NCBI RefSeq assembly: GCF_014196745.1
Contig: NZ_JACIEH010000001.1
Span: forward strand, 1,860,001-1,924,000
Direction: 5' to 3'
DNA from: Sphingomonas kyeonggiensis
GTDB taxonomy: Bacteria; Pseudomonadota; Alphaproteobacteria; Sphingomonadales; Sphingomonadaceae
Length of the DNA stretch: 64,000 bases
Below, piece after piece: positions 40,331 to 52,000 of this stretch (position 1 is its first letter; each line of letters opens with the position of its first letter). Below the pieces are notes generated by a model. The model was given only the letters and a program-made list of their open reading frames with translations. It was not told the DNA's origin and made no database searches. The translations under genes were made by a program, and so were the position numbers.

Positions 40331-41653
40331 ATGTGGAATTATCACCCTGAGCTGCTCGCCACGCCGGTGCCCCGCTACACGAGCTTCCCAACCGCGGCGG
40401 AGTTCGGCGACGATGTCGGCCCCGCCGACATGGAGCATGCACTCGCACGGGTGCGGGAGGACGAGCCGGTCTCGCTCTATCTCCATATCCCCTATTGCCA
40501 CGAGATCTGCTGGTATTGCGGCTGCAACACCGGCGCGGCCAACCGCACCGCCCGCGTCGCCGCCTATGTCCAGCGGCTGGGGGAGGAGATGGACCTGATC
40601 GCGGCGAAGCTGGACGGGCGCGGCCGAATCGCCCGCATCGCCTGGGGCGGCGGCAGTCCCAATGCGCTCGCTCCTGCGCAGTTCAGTGCGCTGACGCGGC
40701 GCCTGCACGACGCCTTTGCCTGCACCGGCGCTACCGTCTCGGTCGAGCTCGATCCGCGCGGCTTCGGCTGGGAATGGGCCGAGACCTTCGCCCGCAACAA
40801 GGTCACCCGCGCCAGCCTGGGCGTCCAGACCTTCGCCCCGCACATCCAGCGCGCGATCGGCCGCATCCAGCCGACCGAGGAGATCGCCTGCACCGCCGGC
40901 CGGCTGCGGGTAGCCGGCGTGGAGTCGATCAATTTCGACCTGATGTACGGCCTGCCCGGCCAGTTCTCGGAGGACCTCGACGAGACGCTGGAGATCGCCC
41001 TGTCGATGCATCCGGAGCGGCTCGCGGTGTTCGGCTATGCCCATGTCCCGCACCTGCTCCCACGCCAGCGCCGGATCGACGCGACCCGCCTCCCCGGCGC
41101 CGCGGCGCGCTTCGCCATGGCTCAGCAGGCGCATCGCAAGCTCACCGGCGCCGGCTATGACGCGGTCGGCTTCGATCATTTCGCCGTGCCGCACGACGCG
41201 ATCGCCCGTGCCACGCGCGCCAGGACGCTGCGCCGCAACTTCCAGGGGTTCACCGAGGACCAGTCCGAGGTCCTGATCGGCCTGGGGGCCTCCTCGATCA
41301 GCGCCTTTCCAGGCGCGCTGCTCCAGAACGAGAAGAATGCCGGCCGCTATCACCTGCGCATCGCCAATGGCCAGCTGGCCACCGCGCGCGGCATCCGGCG
41401 CAGCGCCGGCGACCGCCGCCGCGGGGCGATCATCGAGGCGCTGCTCTGTCGCGGCGAGGCCGAATGCACGGGTGTGCCCGAACTGGTCGATATCCGCGCC
41501 CGCCTGATGCCGTTCGAAGCGCATGGCCTGATCGCCTGGGCCGGCACCCGGCTGCTGCTCGGCAAGGCCGCTCTGCCCTATGCCCGCACGATCGCGGCGA
41601 CCTTCGATCCCTGGCGCGCGGCGAGCGCAACGCGCTTCAGCAGCGCCGTTTAG
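40331..41653 (+). CDS. hemN: Oxygen-independent coproporphyrinogen III oxidase
   Basis: This 440-residue radical-SAM enzyme performs oxidative decarboxylation of coproporphyrinogen III in haem synthesis without oxygen. The iron-sulfur motif is CHEICWYC with C56, C60 and C63, followed by the extra cysteine in GCN typical of HemN. The N-terminal PRYTSFPTA is also HemN-specific and distinguishes it from HemW. SAM-binding features include AWGGGSPNAL and ELDPRG. The ATG at 40331 follows AGGGA. An FNR box just upstream and an Fnr-type regulator gene 24 bases downstream agree with low-oxygen control. Confidence 0.92.
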   Translation: MWNYHPELLATPVPRYTSFPTAAEFGDDVGPADMEHALARVREDEPVSLYLHIPYCHEICWYCGCNTGAANRTARVAAYVQRLGEEMDLIAAKLDGRGRIARIAWGGGSPNALAPAQFSALTRRLHDAFACTGATVSVELDPRGFGWEWAETFARNKVTRASLGVQTFAPHIQRAIGRIQPTEEIACTAGRLRVAGVESINFDLMYGLPGQFSEDLDETLEIALSMHPERLAVFGYAHVPHLLPRQRRIDATRLPGAAARFAMAQQAHRKLTGAGYDAVGFDHFAVPHDAIARATRARTLRRNFQGFTEDQSEVLIGLGASSISAFPGALLQNEKNAGRYHLRIANGQLATARGIRRSAGDRRRGAIIEALLCRGEAECTGVPELVDIRARLMPFEAHGLIAWAGTRLLLGKAALPYARTIAATFDPWRAASATRFSSAV

Positions 41654-41677
41654 CCCCTCCAGCCGAAAGCGTCCGTC

Positions 41678-42418
41678 ATGCTCACCGAAGGCCTGCTCCA
41701 GGATCGCACCGATGCCAGCTGCGCCCCCGCTCGCTGCCTCTCCTGCAAGGCCCGGGGCAGCTCGCTCTGCGCGGCGATGGCGGACAGCGAGTTGTCGGCG
41801 CTCCACGCGATCGGCAGGCGCCGCACCCTGCCCGCGGGCCAGGCGTTCAACTGGGCCGGCGATCGCAACAATCATTGCGCCACCGTGGTCGAGGGCATGC
41901 TCAAGGTCACTGCCTCCACCACCGATGGACGCGAGCAGATCGTCGGCCTGCTCTTCCCCGGCGATTTCGTCGGCGAGCTGTTCGAGGAGGATGCGACGCT
42001 GACCGTCTCGGCGCTGTGCGAGACCGACCTGTGCATCTATCCCCGCGCCGCGTTCGAGCGCACGCTCGAGGACCATCCGCGCATGGAGCGCATGCTGCTC
42101 CGCCGCACCCTGCTGGCGCTCGGCGACGCGCGCGGCCGGATGCTCGCGCTCGGCCGCCGCAACGCCCGCGAGCGCATCGCCGGCTTCCTGCTCGACCTGG
42201 TCGAGCGGACCGGTCACCCCGAAGCTGGCGGCGGCAGACGTATCGCCATCCCGATCAGCCGGGGCGAGATGGCCGATTATCTGGGGCTGACGATCGAAAC
42301 CGTCAGCCGCCAGCTCTCGCAGCTCAAGGCGACGGGCATCCTCGCCTTTGCCAAGGGGGATCGCGGCTGCACCGTGCTGCGTGAGGCCAGCCTGCGCGCG
42401 ATCGTCAACCCGGCATGA
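41678..42418 (+). CDS. fnrL: Fnr-type oxygen-sensing regulator (Crp/Fnr family)
   Basis: This 246-residue regulator has an N-terminal cysteine set C15, C20, C23 and C31, with C20-x2-C23-x7-C31 as in FnrL proteins that bind an oxygen-labile [4Fe-4S] cluster. A cyclic-nucleotide-binding-like beta-roll follows (GMLKVTASTTDGREQIVGLLFPGDFVGE). The C-terminal helix-turn-helix contains MADYLGLTIETVSRQLSQLK, where E--SR is the FNR recognition pattern for TTGAT half-sites. Matching boxes flank the ompW-hemN gap and the haemerythrin gene. Its stop overlaps the convergent haemerythrin-like gene by 14 bases. Confidence 0.9.
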   Translation: MLTEGLLQDRTDASCAPARCLSCKARGSSLCAAMADSELSALHAIGRRRTLPAGQAFNWAGDRNNHCATVVEGMLKVTASTTDGREQIVGLLFPGDFVGELFEEDATLTVSALCETDLCIYPRAAFERTLEDHPRMERMLLRRTLLALGDARGRMLALGRRNARERIAGFLLDLVERTGHPEAGGGRRIAIPISRGEMADYLGLTIETVSRQLSQLKATGILAFAKGDRGCTVLREASLRAIVNPA

Positions 42419-42836
42419 GCCCGCGCCGGGCGATCTCGATCCCGCTTTCCTTGAGGGCGATCGCCCTACGGCAACCGTCGAAGAAGCAGCGCAGCATGTA
42501 GGAGAGCTTGCCCACGTCGCGCTCGGCACCCGGCTCGATGCTGCGGCACAGTTCGCTCGCCAAGTCTTCTCCATGCATCCGGTCGAACTGGTGCATCTCG
42601 TGCAGTGCAGAGAGGAATGCCGGCCCCGGCCGATGTGCCAGGGGCAATCCGGCAAACAGGCGTTCTGCCCGGGAGAAATGCAGGACGGTCACACGCTGGA
42701 TCGCTTCGCACAACCGCAAGATCTCCTCGGATCGAGGCAAGGCCGGCAATCCGTCGGCGACGGTCTCGAGGTCGTGACACAGGTTGCGCTGCACGGCGTG
42801 ATCGTCTTCCAGGGCATCGAAGGCAGAAATGTTCAT
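42405..42836 (-). CDS. Haemerythrin-like (HHE domain) protein
   Basis: This 143-residue cytoplasmic protein looks all-helical, with iron-binding type motifs spaced as in haemerythrin-like proteins: DDHAVQRNLCHDLE, VLHFSRAERL, and HEMHQFDRMHGEDL. Such proteins bind a di-iron centre and often respond to oxygen, nitric oxide or iron stress. A perfect TTGAC-n4-GTCAA palindrome lies about 92 bases upstream. Together with the Fnr-type gene whose end it overlaps, this suggests expression under oxygen limitation or nitrosative stress. The exact function is unknown. Confidence 0.78.
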   Translation of the reverse strand: MNISAFDALEDDHAVQRNLCHDLETVADGLPALPRSEEILRLCEAIQRVTVLHFSRAERLFAGLPLAHRPGPAFLSALHEMHQFDRMHGEDLASELCRSIEPGAERDVGKLSYMLRCFFDGCRRAIALKESGIEIARRGLMPG

Positions 42837-42921
42837 GGGCAGATCGAAGGGCGGATAGAGACACGTCGTGATGTGATCTTTCGCATCCCGCCTGATTTAT
42901 CTGCATCCCGGCGATCCCCAA

Positions 42922-42935
42922 TTGACGCGCGTCAA
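42922..42935. promoter_or_regulatory. FNR/NnrR-type box upstream of the haemerythrin-like gene
   Basis: TTGACGCGCGTCAA is a perfect palindrome with the half-site TTGAC used by FNR/Dnr/FixK relatives. It is centred about 92 bases before the haemerythrin-like start. The rest of the gap to 43012 shows no gene. Confidence 0.65.
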
Positions 42936-43012
42936 ATGTGGCTTTGGCAGAGCAGCGATACGAACTTCAGCCCATGCCCGCCGACGCACCGCCGGCGGGC
43001 ACTGTTACGAGA

Positions 43013-46000
43013 TCAGGGCAGCACCGGAGCGGTCGGCAGGTCAGGAATCGCCTGGCCGTAGGTGATCGTCCCCGACGTAACGATCTTGGTGGGATCGTTG
43101 CCGCCATTCTTGTCGTCGAGCTCGTTGGCGTTGGCGCTCGCGCTGGCCGCCAGCTGCTCGACCAGAACCTGGCCGCCGTTCGAGGATTCGAGGTAGATAT
43201 TCTGGTTGTTGTAGGTGTTGACGAAACCGTTGCCGGACAGGCTGACCGCGATCTTCGGCTGCGTGCCGCTATTATCCTGCGCGTTGATTATGGTTATGCC
43301 ACTGTCGTTCAGAATGTTGCTGATCGTGTTGTTCTGGATCGTGACACTGGTCGTCTTTCCGCCCGTCGGCACGCCGAAGAGCCCGGTGATGACCGAAATG
43401 CCGGCGCCTCCGAGACCTCCGCTCGTGCCGATCTGCTGGATGGTATTTCCCTTGATCAGATAGGTGGCAGTAACCGCGCCTTCATTGCTGATGGAGATGC
43501 CGTTGCCGTTGGTCGATCCCGATTGGGCGACACCGGCGGTTCCGATGATATTGTTGGTGATCGTGCCATTGACCGTGCGAGTGAAGGGCGCGTTGCCGTT
43601 CTGGAAATCGTTGATCGCGGTCGAGCGCGAACCGGTGATGGTGTTGCCATCGATGCGGTAGGTCATCGCGGTCGAGCCCGGCCCGGTCGAGATGTTGATG
43701 CCGTTATTGTTGTTCGTGAACGTCGAGCCGGCGATGTTCGCGTCCATGCTCGTGCCCGAGCTGTCGATGAACAACCCGCTGCCCAAAACCGACGCGGCAC
43801 CGGTGAAGCTGCTGCCGGATACGCTGATCCCCATCACCGACGTGCCGGTACCCAGGAAGTTGAACAGATTGCCGTGCGGGCCACTGCCACCGTTGATCGT
43901 TGTGCCGTTAGCGGAGAAGGTTGAGTTCACCACCTGGAAATTGGTGAGCGTGCCGCTCGAGTTGCTGATCTGCACCTCGAACTCGTTGTTGTTCCGGATG
44001 GTCGAGTTGAAGATGCCCGTCGGCCGGGTGCCGGACGAATCCGAGCCGCGGAGATTGACCAGATTGATGCCGGACTCGTCGGTGCCGTTGTCGGTGCCGT
44101 TCTCTTCGATCGTCAGATTGTCGATCAGGAAGCCGTTGACGTTCGAGCCGCCGATCCCGTTACCCCGGTTGTTCCTGACGTTCATATAGGCGAGGCGGAC
44201 ATTCTCGGTGCCGGTCAGGCTGATGCCGTCGCCCGTCGAGTTCCGGATCGTGCCGCCCGAACCTGCCGTGCCCGTGCCGGTGACGCGCAGGCCGCCCGAC
44301 GAACCGGTGTTGTTGAGCAGGATGCCGTTGGCCGCACCGTTCGACGAGATGCTCTGGAAGGTGACTCCGTTCCCGCCGATATTGTTGTTGATGATCGTGA
44401 GCGCGGTGCCGAGGCCGCTGGAGATGGTGTTGCCCGCACCTTCGACCGTGACCGTGCCGGTGAGAACCCCGGCCGTGGATTGGAAGCCCGCACCGTCGGT
44501 GGTGGTGATCGCCAGGCCGCCGTTCAGGAAGTTGATCGCGCCGGAATTGTTGAGCAGCCGCACCGCGGTATAGGCGCCGGTGCTGAGCGTCTTGGTGCCC
44601 GAGAAGATCACGCTGCCCGAGGCGACATTCTGCACCAGGATGCCGTTGTCGAACCCGCCCGTGGCGCTGATGTTGCCCGAGAAGGTCAGGTTGCCGCCGG
44701 AGTGACCGTCCACGAACACCACATTGCCGCTGGCGGTCTTGGTGATCGAGCTGCCCACGCTGACCGCACCGGTGCCGCCCAGAACATGGACACCATAGGT
44801 AGCGCCGCTGATCGAGCCGCCGGACAGCGTCACGCTGTTGGTGGAGCCGTTGATCTCCACACCATTGCCACCGATGTTGCCGATCAAAATGCTGGTGGCG
44901 GCGAACGATCCGTTGCCCGAGCCGTTGATCTCGATGCCATCGCCACCGATGTTGCCGATGGTCGCGGTGCCGAGACTGACGTTCATCGTCGATCCGCCGC
45001 CATAGAAGATGCCGTCCGCCGTGGCGCCGGAGGTGCCGGTAATCGATACGGTACCAGCGCTCAGCGTACCGCCGTCGATATTGCTGATGTTGATCGCGGT
45101 GCCGGCAATCGAGCCGGTGCTGGCCAGTGAGTCGAAGTTGATGCCGAGCGCGCTGTTGGCGTTGCCGTTGACGAGGTTGAGGATCTGGCCGTTCTGGGTC
45201 GTGATGGAGGCGCCGGGACCGTAGACGAGCAGATTGCCCCCGCCGGTGAAGTCGATGCCCTTGCCGGTGCCCGAGGCGACGATGTCGAAGCCGTTGCCTC
45301 CGGCAGCCGAGGAGAAGCTGATCGACGTGGTGCCGTTGTTGCTGAGCGTGACCGCCGTCTGGTTGGCCACCGGCGTGAGCGCGATCGTCGGACCATAGAA
45401 CGCGACCGAACCGCTGCTGTTGTTCGAGACGTTGATGCCCAGTGCCGTGTCGGTAAGATTGCCGTTCAGCGCTACGGTGCCACCGGCCATGTTCGTGACC
45501 TCCACCGAGCGTGCCGTGGTGCCGCTGGTGGCAATGGTGCCGTTGTAGGTGAGCGACAGGCTGCCGCCATCGACATCGATGCCGCGGTTGGTCGCGGTGA
45601 TCGCGCCGGCAGTGATGTCGATCGAGCCATTGAGCGTGCCCGCCGTCCGGCTGATCAGGATGCCGTTCGTCGGCGATGCGCCGCCGGTGTTCCTGGCATC
45701 CACGAAGCGCAGGTTCAACGTCGTCGTCGCTGCGGTTGCATTGCTGATGTCGAACAAGGTGCCGGAGCCGGTGGCGATCCGGTTGAAGTTGCTGTTGTTG
45801 TGCAGCACGTTGAAGATACCGCCGCCCGACATGGTGATGGCGGTGCCACTCGTCGTGGTGATGAACAGGTCCTGGGAATTGTCGGTCGGGCTGAACTCGA
45901 TCGTCCCGCCCGCATTGGCGCTCAGAACCAGTGCGTTGTTCGCCTGGGTGGACAGCGTGGTCTGGCCGGTGAACCTGATCGTGCCGCCATTGCTGTTGCT

Positions 46001-49000
46001 CAGGCTGATGCCCAGCGCGTTGGCGCCGCTCGACGTGATCGTGCCGGTCTGGAAGAGGATGTCGCCGGCATCGTGATTGTCGATGCGGACGGCATGGCCG
46101 TTGCTGTCGTCGATATTGCCCGAATAGGTCAGGGTGGCGTTGCTGTCGGTGAGGACAAAGGCGTCGCCGGCCGCGGCATGGGTGATCGAAGCGCCCGTGC
46201 CGAAACCGAAGGTACCTGCAGAGCCATTGACGATGTCGATACCGGCGTCCCCACCGTTCAGTGTCGTCGTGCCGGTGAAGTTGTAGGTCCCATCGGCATT
46301 GTCGAACTGCAGGCCGGTGCCGTTGGTGGCGCTCAGCGTGCCGGTCTGGAAGGTGACCGTCCCGCCCGAATGGTTGAGGAACGAGACCAGCGCGGCGTTG
46401 TTCGCCTGGGTGATGCTGCCGCTATAGGTGATCGCCGCAGTGCTGTCCGAGACGTTGAACGCAGTGCCCGACGGGCTGGTGATCGCGGTGTTCGTGCCGA
46501 AGCTGAAGGTACCGCCCGAACCGTTGAGGATATCGATTCCGGCATTGCCACCGGCCAGCGTCGTCGTGCCGGTGAAGTTGTAGGTACCGTCGGCATTGTC
46601 GAACTGCAGGCCGGTGCCGCCGGTGATGTCGAGGGTGCCGGCATAGACGAAGGTGCCGCCGGTGTGCCCGCCGCCGATGCTCAGCGATGCGCCCGCAGAG
46701 CTCTTCCTCACCAAGCTGTCCGAATCGAAGTTGAACGACGCCGTACCGCCCGAGATCGTCAGGCCTGCGGCCAGGGGATTGGTGATGTCGACATTGGTCG
46801 CGTTGATCGTGCCCGCTGCATTGGCAAAGATCAGGCCGGCGCCGCCGGTCAGGTCCACGTTGGTCAGCGTCGTCGTGCCGGTGGCGTTGTTGAGCGTGAT
46901 ATCGCCGCCGTTGCTGGTGATGTTGGTCAGCACCGAGTTCGCGGCGTTGAGCAGCACGTCGCCGCCCGGATTGCCCGAGAAGAGGACATGGTCGATCGTC
47001 GTGCTGGTCGATGGGGTGATCTCGATGCCCATCGTGCCGAAGTTGCGCACCGTCAGATAGTCGAGCAGCGTGTTGCTCGCGCCGGCGCCATTGTCCTTGA
47101 TGCCGCGCGACGCTGCGCCGCCGCCATCCAGGATGAAGCCCGACAGATGGTTGCCCGAAGCGGCCAGGGTGATCACGTTGCTGCCCGCCGAGCTGGTGAG
47201 CGTCGCCGCACCGCCGGTGACGGTGGGATCGGCGATGCTGACCGAGCCGCCGCCCGACAGCAGGATCGTCGATGGCACGGTGAGCGTGATGACGATCGGC
47301 GCGCTGCCGGTGCCTGCACCGCCGTCCGAACCATTGCCGAAGCCGCGCACCTGGGCGTTGGGGGCGAGCACCAGCGAATTGTTGCCGTTCGAACCGGCTG
47401 CGCTGATCGCACTGCCGTTGTTGATCAGGACGATGATGTCCTCGTTCGCTGCGGCGAGCTCGGCTGCGGCCAGTGTCATCGGGTTGAGCCCGTCCGAGCC
47501 GCTGCCGTCACCACCACCGGCGGCGCCGTCGGAATCGACGAAGTAGATCTTGTTGAGGCCGAAGCCCGAGCCCGGGCTGCCGGAGAAGGCAACGTCGCGG
47601 AAGTCGTAGGTTCCCACGGTCGGCGCAGCGCTCGCATTGATCGCGGTGGTCGCCGAGATGGTCGAGCTCGTATCGATGCCCGACTCGCCGTCACCATAGG
47701 TGACCTGCGCGTCGGTCGCGGCATTGAGATAGATGCCGGTGCCGACGCCCGCGATCGAGCTGGAGGCCCCGAGCTGGCCGCCGAGCAGGATGTTGGCATG
47801 GCCGGTGGTTCCGCGCAGGTCGACGCCGATGCTGGTGCCCGCGCCACCCGAATTGGTGACGTCGAAGTCGCCGATGATGATCGAGGAAGAGACCGTGGCG
47901 CCGTTGAGGTCGAGCGCGACCGCGCTGTTGCTGCTCAAGCCGATATCGAGATCGGTGATCGACAGTCCCGCGCCCAGGATGCCGGTGACGTCGATGCCGC
48001 GCGAAGTGATGCCCTGCAGGTTCACCGTGCCGAGGCCGATCGCAGGCGCCACCGTACCGACGCCGTTGAGCAGGATGCCGGTCGTCGCGCCGTTGGCGCT
48101 GACGCCGCCGAAGGTGAAGCCTTCGAGGCCGATGGTCACGTTCTGCAGGCTGAGCGCCGTGCCGGTGCCGGTGGTGCTGATCGAATTGCCGTTGCCGCGC
48201 ACGATAACCGTGCCGCCCGAGCCCGCGGTGAAACCCGTACCCGTGCTGACGATGTCGAGGCCGCTGCCGCCGGTGGTCGGGTTGAAGTCGATCGTGCCGC
48301 CGCTGTTGCCGGCCAGCGTGACACCGAAGGCGGTGGCGTTCAGCGCAAGTGTCTGGCCCGTGAAGGTGATCAGGCCCGAATTGACGTTGGTGACCGAGAT
48401 GCCGCCCACCGTGGACGCCATGTCGCCGCTGAAGGTGACGGTGCCGGTCTCGTGATCGACGATCTGGACCAGGTTGGTGCCGTTGAGCGCCGAGCCCACC
48501 GAAACGTCGGCGGTGCCGCCGGTGAGCGAAACCGCATAATTGGCCGCGCCGGTGGCGGTGATGGTGCCGGTGCCCAGGGTGACCGGGCCGCCCGAACCGG
48601 CGATGACCACGGTGCTGCCATTCGCACCGGCCAGGTTCATCGTGCCGAAGGTCACCGCCGAATTGCTGTTGAGCAGTTCGATGGCGTTGCTGCCGGCCGT
48701 GCCGATCGTGGTGTCGCCGAAGGTGATCGCCGCAGTGCCGGTGGCCACCTTGATGCCGTCATTGGCCGCACCGCTGGTACCGCCGATGTTGACGATGCCG
48801 CCATTGAAGGCCGCGCCGCTGAGTCCGCTCAGCAGGATGCCGTTGTTGGCGACCGTGCCCGCGGCGGTGAGCGAATCGAAGGTGATGCCGCCCGAACCGC
48901 TGGTCACGCCGCTCAGGCGGAGGATCTGGCCAGTATCCGTGGTGATCGTGTTGCCCGAACCAAGGACGGCAACCGTGCCTGCGGTCGCGCTGAAGCCGGT

Positions 49001-52000
49001 ACCGCTGGTGGTGGTGATGCCGAGGCCACCGCCGAGCAGCGTCAGCGTGCCGGTGCCAGCCATGCTGATCGCGGTGTTGGCGCCCGTGCTGAACGTCTTG
49101 CTCGCGTTCAGGAAGCTGACATTGCCGTTGCTGGTAGCATTGACGTCCACGCCGGTGCCGCCAGTGTGGTTCACCGAGCCGGAGATGGTGTAGATACCAC
49201 CGGCACCGAAGAAGCTGAAGGCGGTCCCGGTCGTGGTCGAGTTGATCGTCCCCGAAAGCGTGGCCAGCATGCTGCTGCTGAACACGGACAGCACCGAGCC
49301 CGCGCCCGCTTTGATCGTGCCGCCATAGTTCAGCGTGCCGCCGGAGGTGCCGGTGATACCGATCGCCGCTACGGTCGAGCTGGTGATGGCACCGATCGAA
49401 GCGAGGCCCCCGTTGTTCCCGACATTGACCGTGCCGCCGGTCATGCCGTTGAGGCGGATGCCGGTCGAGGCGCCGTCGATCGTCAGCGTGGAGCCCGACG
49501 CATTGGCGATGTTGACCGTGCCGACCGCACCGTTCAGGTCGAAGCCGACTCCCGTGGTGTCGAGATCGAGCGTGCCGGTGAAGTTGACGCCGCCGGAGCC
49601 GCTCAGGCTTTGCAACAGAACGCCGGTGCTGCCGCCGCCAATGTTGAGCCCGCCGATGTTGAGCGCGCCGTTGAGCGCGGTCCCGCCGATCACCAAGGCT
49701 TGCACCGCGGCGGGCGCAGCGGTGATGTTGTTGAACGAAACACCCGCGTTGGCGACCGTCACGTTGCCCAACACCAGCGCCGTGGCATCGCCGGTGGTGA
49801 TGGTGTTGCCGGTGCCGGTAACGCTGAGCGTGCCGCCGCCCGAGGCGAAGAAGCCCCGGCCGGTCGTGGTCGTGATCCCGAGACCGCCGGTGAAGTCGAT
49901 CGTCGCGCCGGTGTTATTGGTGAGCGCGACGCCGGCGCCGGTGGTGCCGTTGACCGTGACGGCACCCTGGAATTTGGCCGCGAACGCTGCTCCGGTGTTG
50001 TTGCGGACCGCGATCGCGGTGTTGCTGGCGTTGCTCACGTCCACGGTGCCGGTCACGGTGAAGCTGCCCTGGACCTGGTCGAGCAACAGGCCATAGACGC
50101 CGCCGCTCGACTTGACCGAGCCCAGCGTCATGTTGACGGTCAGCGGATCGATGTCGATCGCAGTGCCGTTGGTGGTGTCGACCGCGCCGCCGGTCGTGCC
50201 GAGGACGAAGTTGTTCGCCTTGGAATTGGCGACGATCAGGCCGGTGCCGCCATCGTTCGCGATGTTCAGGTTGCCGAAGTTCAGCGTGCCCGAGACATTC
50301 GAGAAGTTGAGCGCAGTGCCGTTGATCCGCGCGGCTACGGTGCCGAGCGTCAGGTCGCCGGCCGCGACATCCTGCACGCCCGCAGTCGCCGTATCGGCAT
50401 CGAAAGCGACATCGGCGAAGACGAAGCCGCCGGTCTCGGTGGTGTGGAGCGCGGTCAGATTGGAAAGTGCCGACACGGTCAGCGTGCCCGCCCCCGTGCC
50501 GTCCAGCGCCAGGATGTTGCCGCCGTTCGCGGCGAGCGTGAGGTTCTGCAGCGCCACCACGGTGTTGGCCGCATTGTCATAGAAGCGGATCGCGCCTGCG
50601 GCGCCACCCGAGATGGTGCTGTTGCGGATGGTGTTGATGCCCGCCACGCCGTTGCCGAGCACACCGGCACCGGTGCCGCTGTTAGCGATCACCACCCCGT
50701 CGATGGTGTTGTTGCCGGCCAGCGTGACGGTGGCATTGGCACCGCTTGCCGTCAGCGTCGGCGCACCCGATCCGGTGAACGGGTTGACGATCTCGCCGGT
50801 CTGGACGTCGAAGAGCTTCACGTTGATCGGCGCGCCGCCGCCAACGGTGAACCGGTCCACATCGCGGAAGGCGAGCAGCGCCTGCCCGCCGGCGAGATCG
50901 AGCGAGCCGCCCGCGCCGGCCGTCGCGTCGAGCGTGTCACTGCCGCCGGTCGGATCGTTGAGCAGCACGATATAGGTCGCGCCCGACGCCTCGGCGCCGG
51001 CGAGCGAGCCCGGATCGTTCCAGGTACCGATGCCGGTGGCGCCTTCCTGCACGAAATAGGCCGAGACGGACAGGTTCGTGGTGTCGCCGTTCAGTTTGAC
51101 GTCGAGGAAATCATAGGTGCCGACGCCGCCATTCAGCCCCGCAATGACCAGCGGCTTGACCGCGGTGATGCTCGACGCCGCGCCGTCGGCATCGGTGTTC
51201 GAGCCGTCGCCGAAGCGGAAATTGCCGGTGATCGCCGCGTTGGTGAGGTCGACGCCTATGCCGACGCCGGTGATCGTGCTGCTGCCGCTGATGATGATAT
51301 TGCCAGCAGCGGTGCTGCCGGTCAGGTCGATGCCGCGCGTGCCGGTCGTCGAGGCGCCGCTGATGTCGAGCGTGGCGAAGGTGACGTTGCCGGTCGCGCC
51401 CGTCAGGTCAGCCGCGGTGGTGTTCGCCGCAAGGCCGGTGATGTCGACGTCGCCGAAGGTGAAATTGCCGGCCGAGCCGCCAAGGATCGCCAGGCGCGCG
51501 CCGCCGGACAGCGTGATCGCCCCGAAATTGTAGGTCCCGTCCGCGTCGTTGAACGACAGGCCGTTGCCGCCGGTGACGTTGAAGGTCGCACCGGTGAAGT
51601 CGAGCGTACCGGCGGAATGCGCTGCCACGTCCAGCGCCGTCGTCCCGAAGGCCGACTGGGTGATGCTGCCGGCATAGCTCACGTTCGCCGTCGAGCTCGA
51701 TACGCTGAACGCGGCCCCGCTCGCATTGGCGATGCTGGTGCCGGCGCCGAAGCTGAAATTGCCGGCCGAACCGTTGGTGATCGACACGCCACCACCGCCG
51801 GTCACACTCAGATTGCCGAAGCTGTAGGTGCCGTCCGCATCGTTGAACGTCAGGCCCAGGCCACCCGAAGCGTTCACGTTAGCCCCGCTGAAGTCCAGCG
51901 TGCCCACGGAATGGGTCGACACGGCCAGCGCCAGCGAAATCGCCGTCGCCTGATTGATCGTGCCCAGATAGGTCACGTTCGACGTCGAACTGGAAATGGC

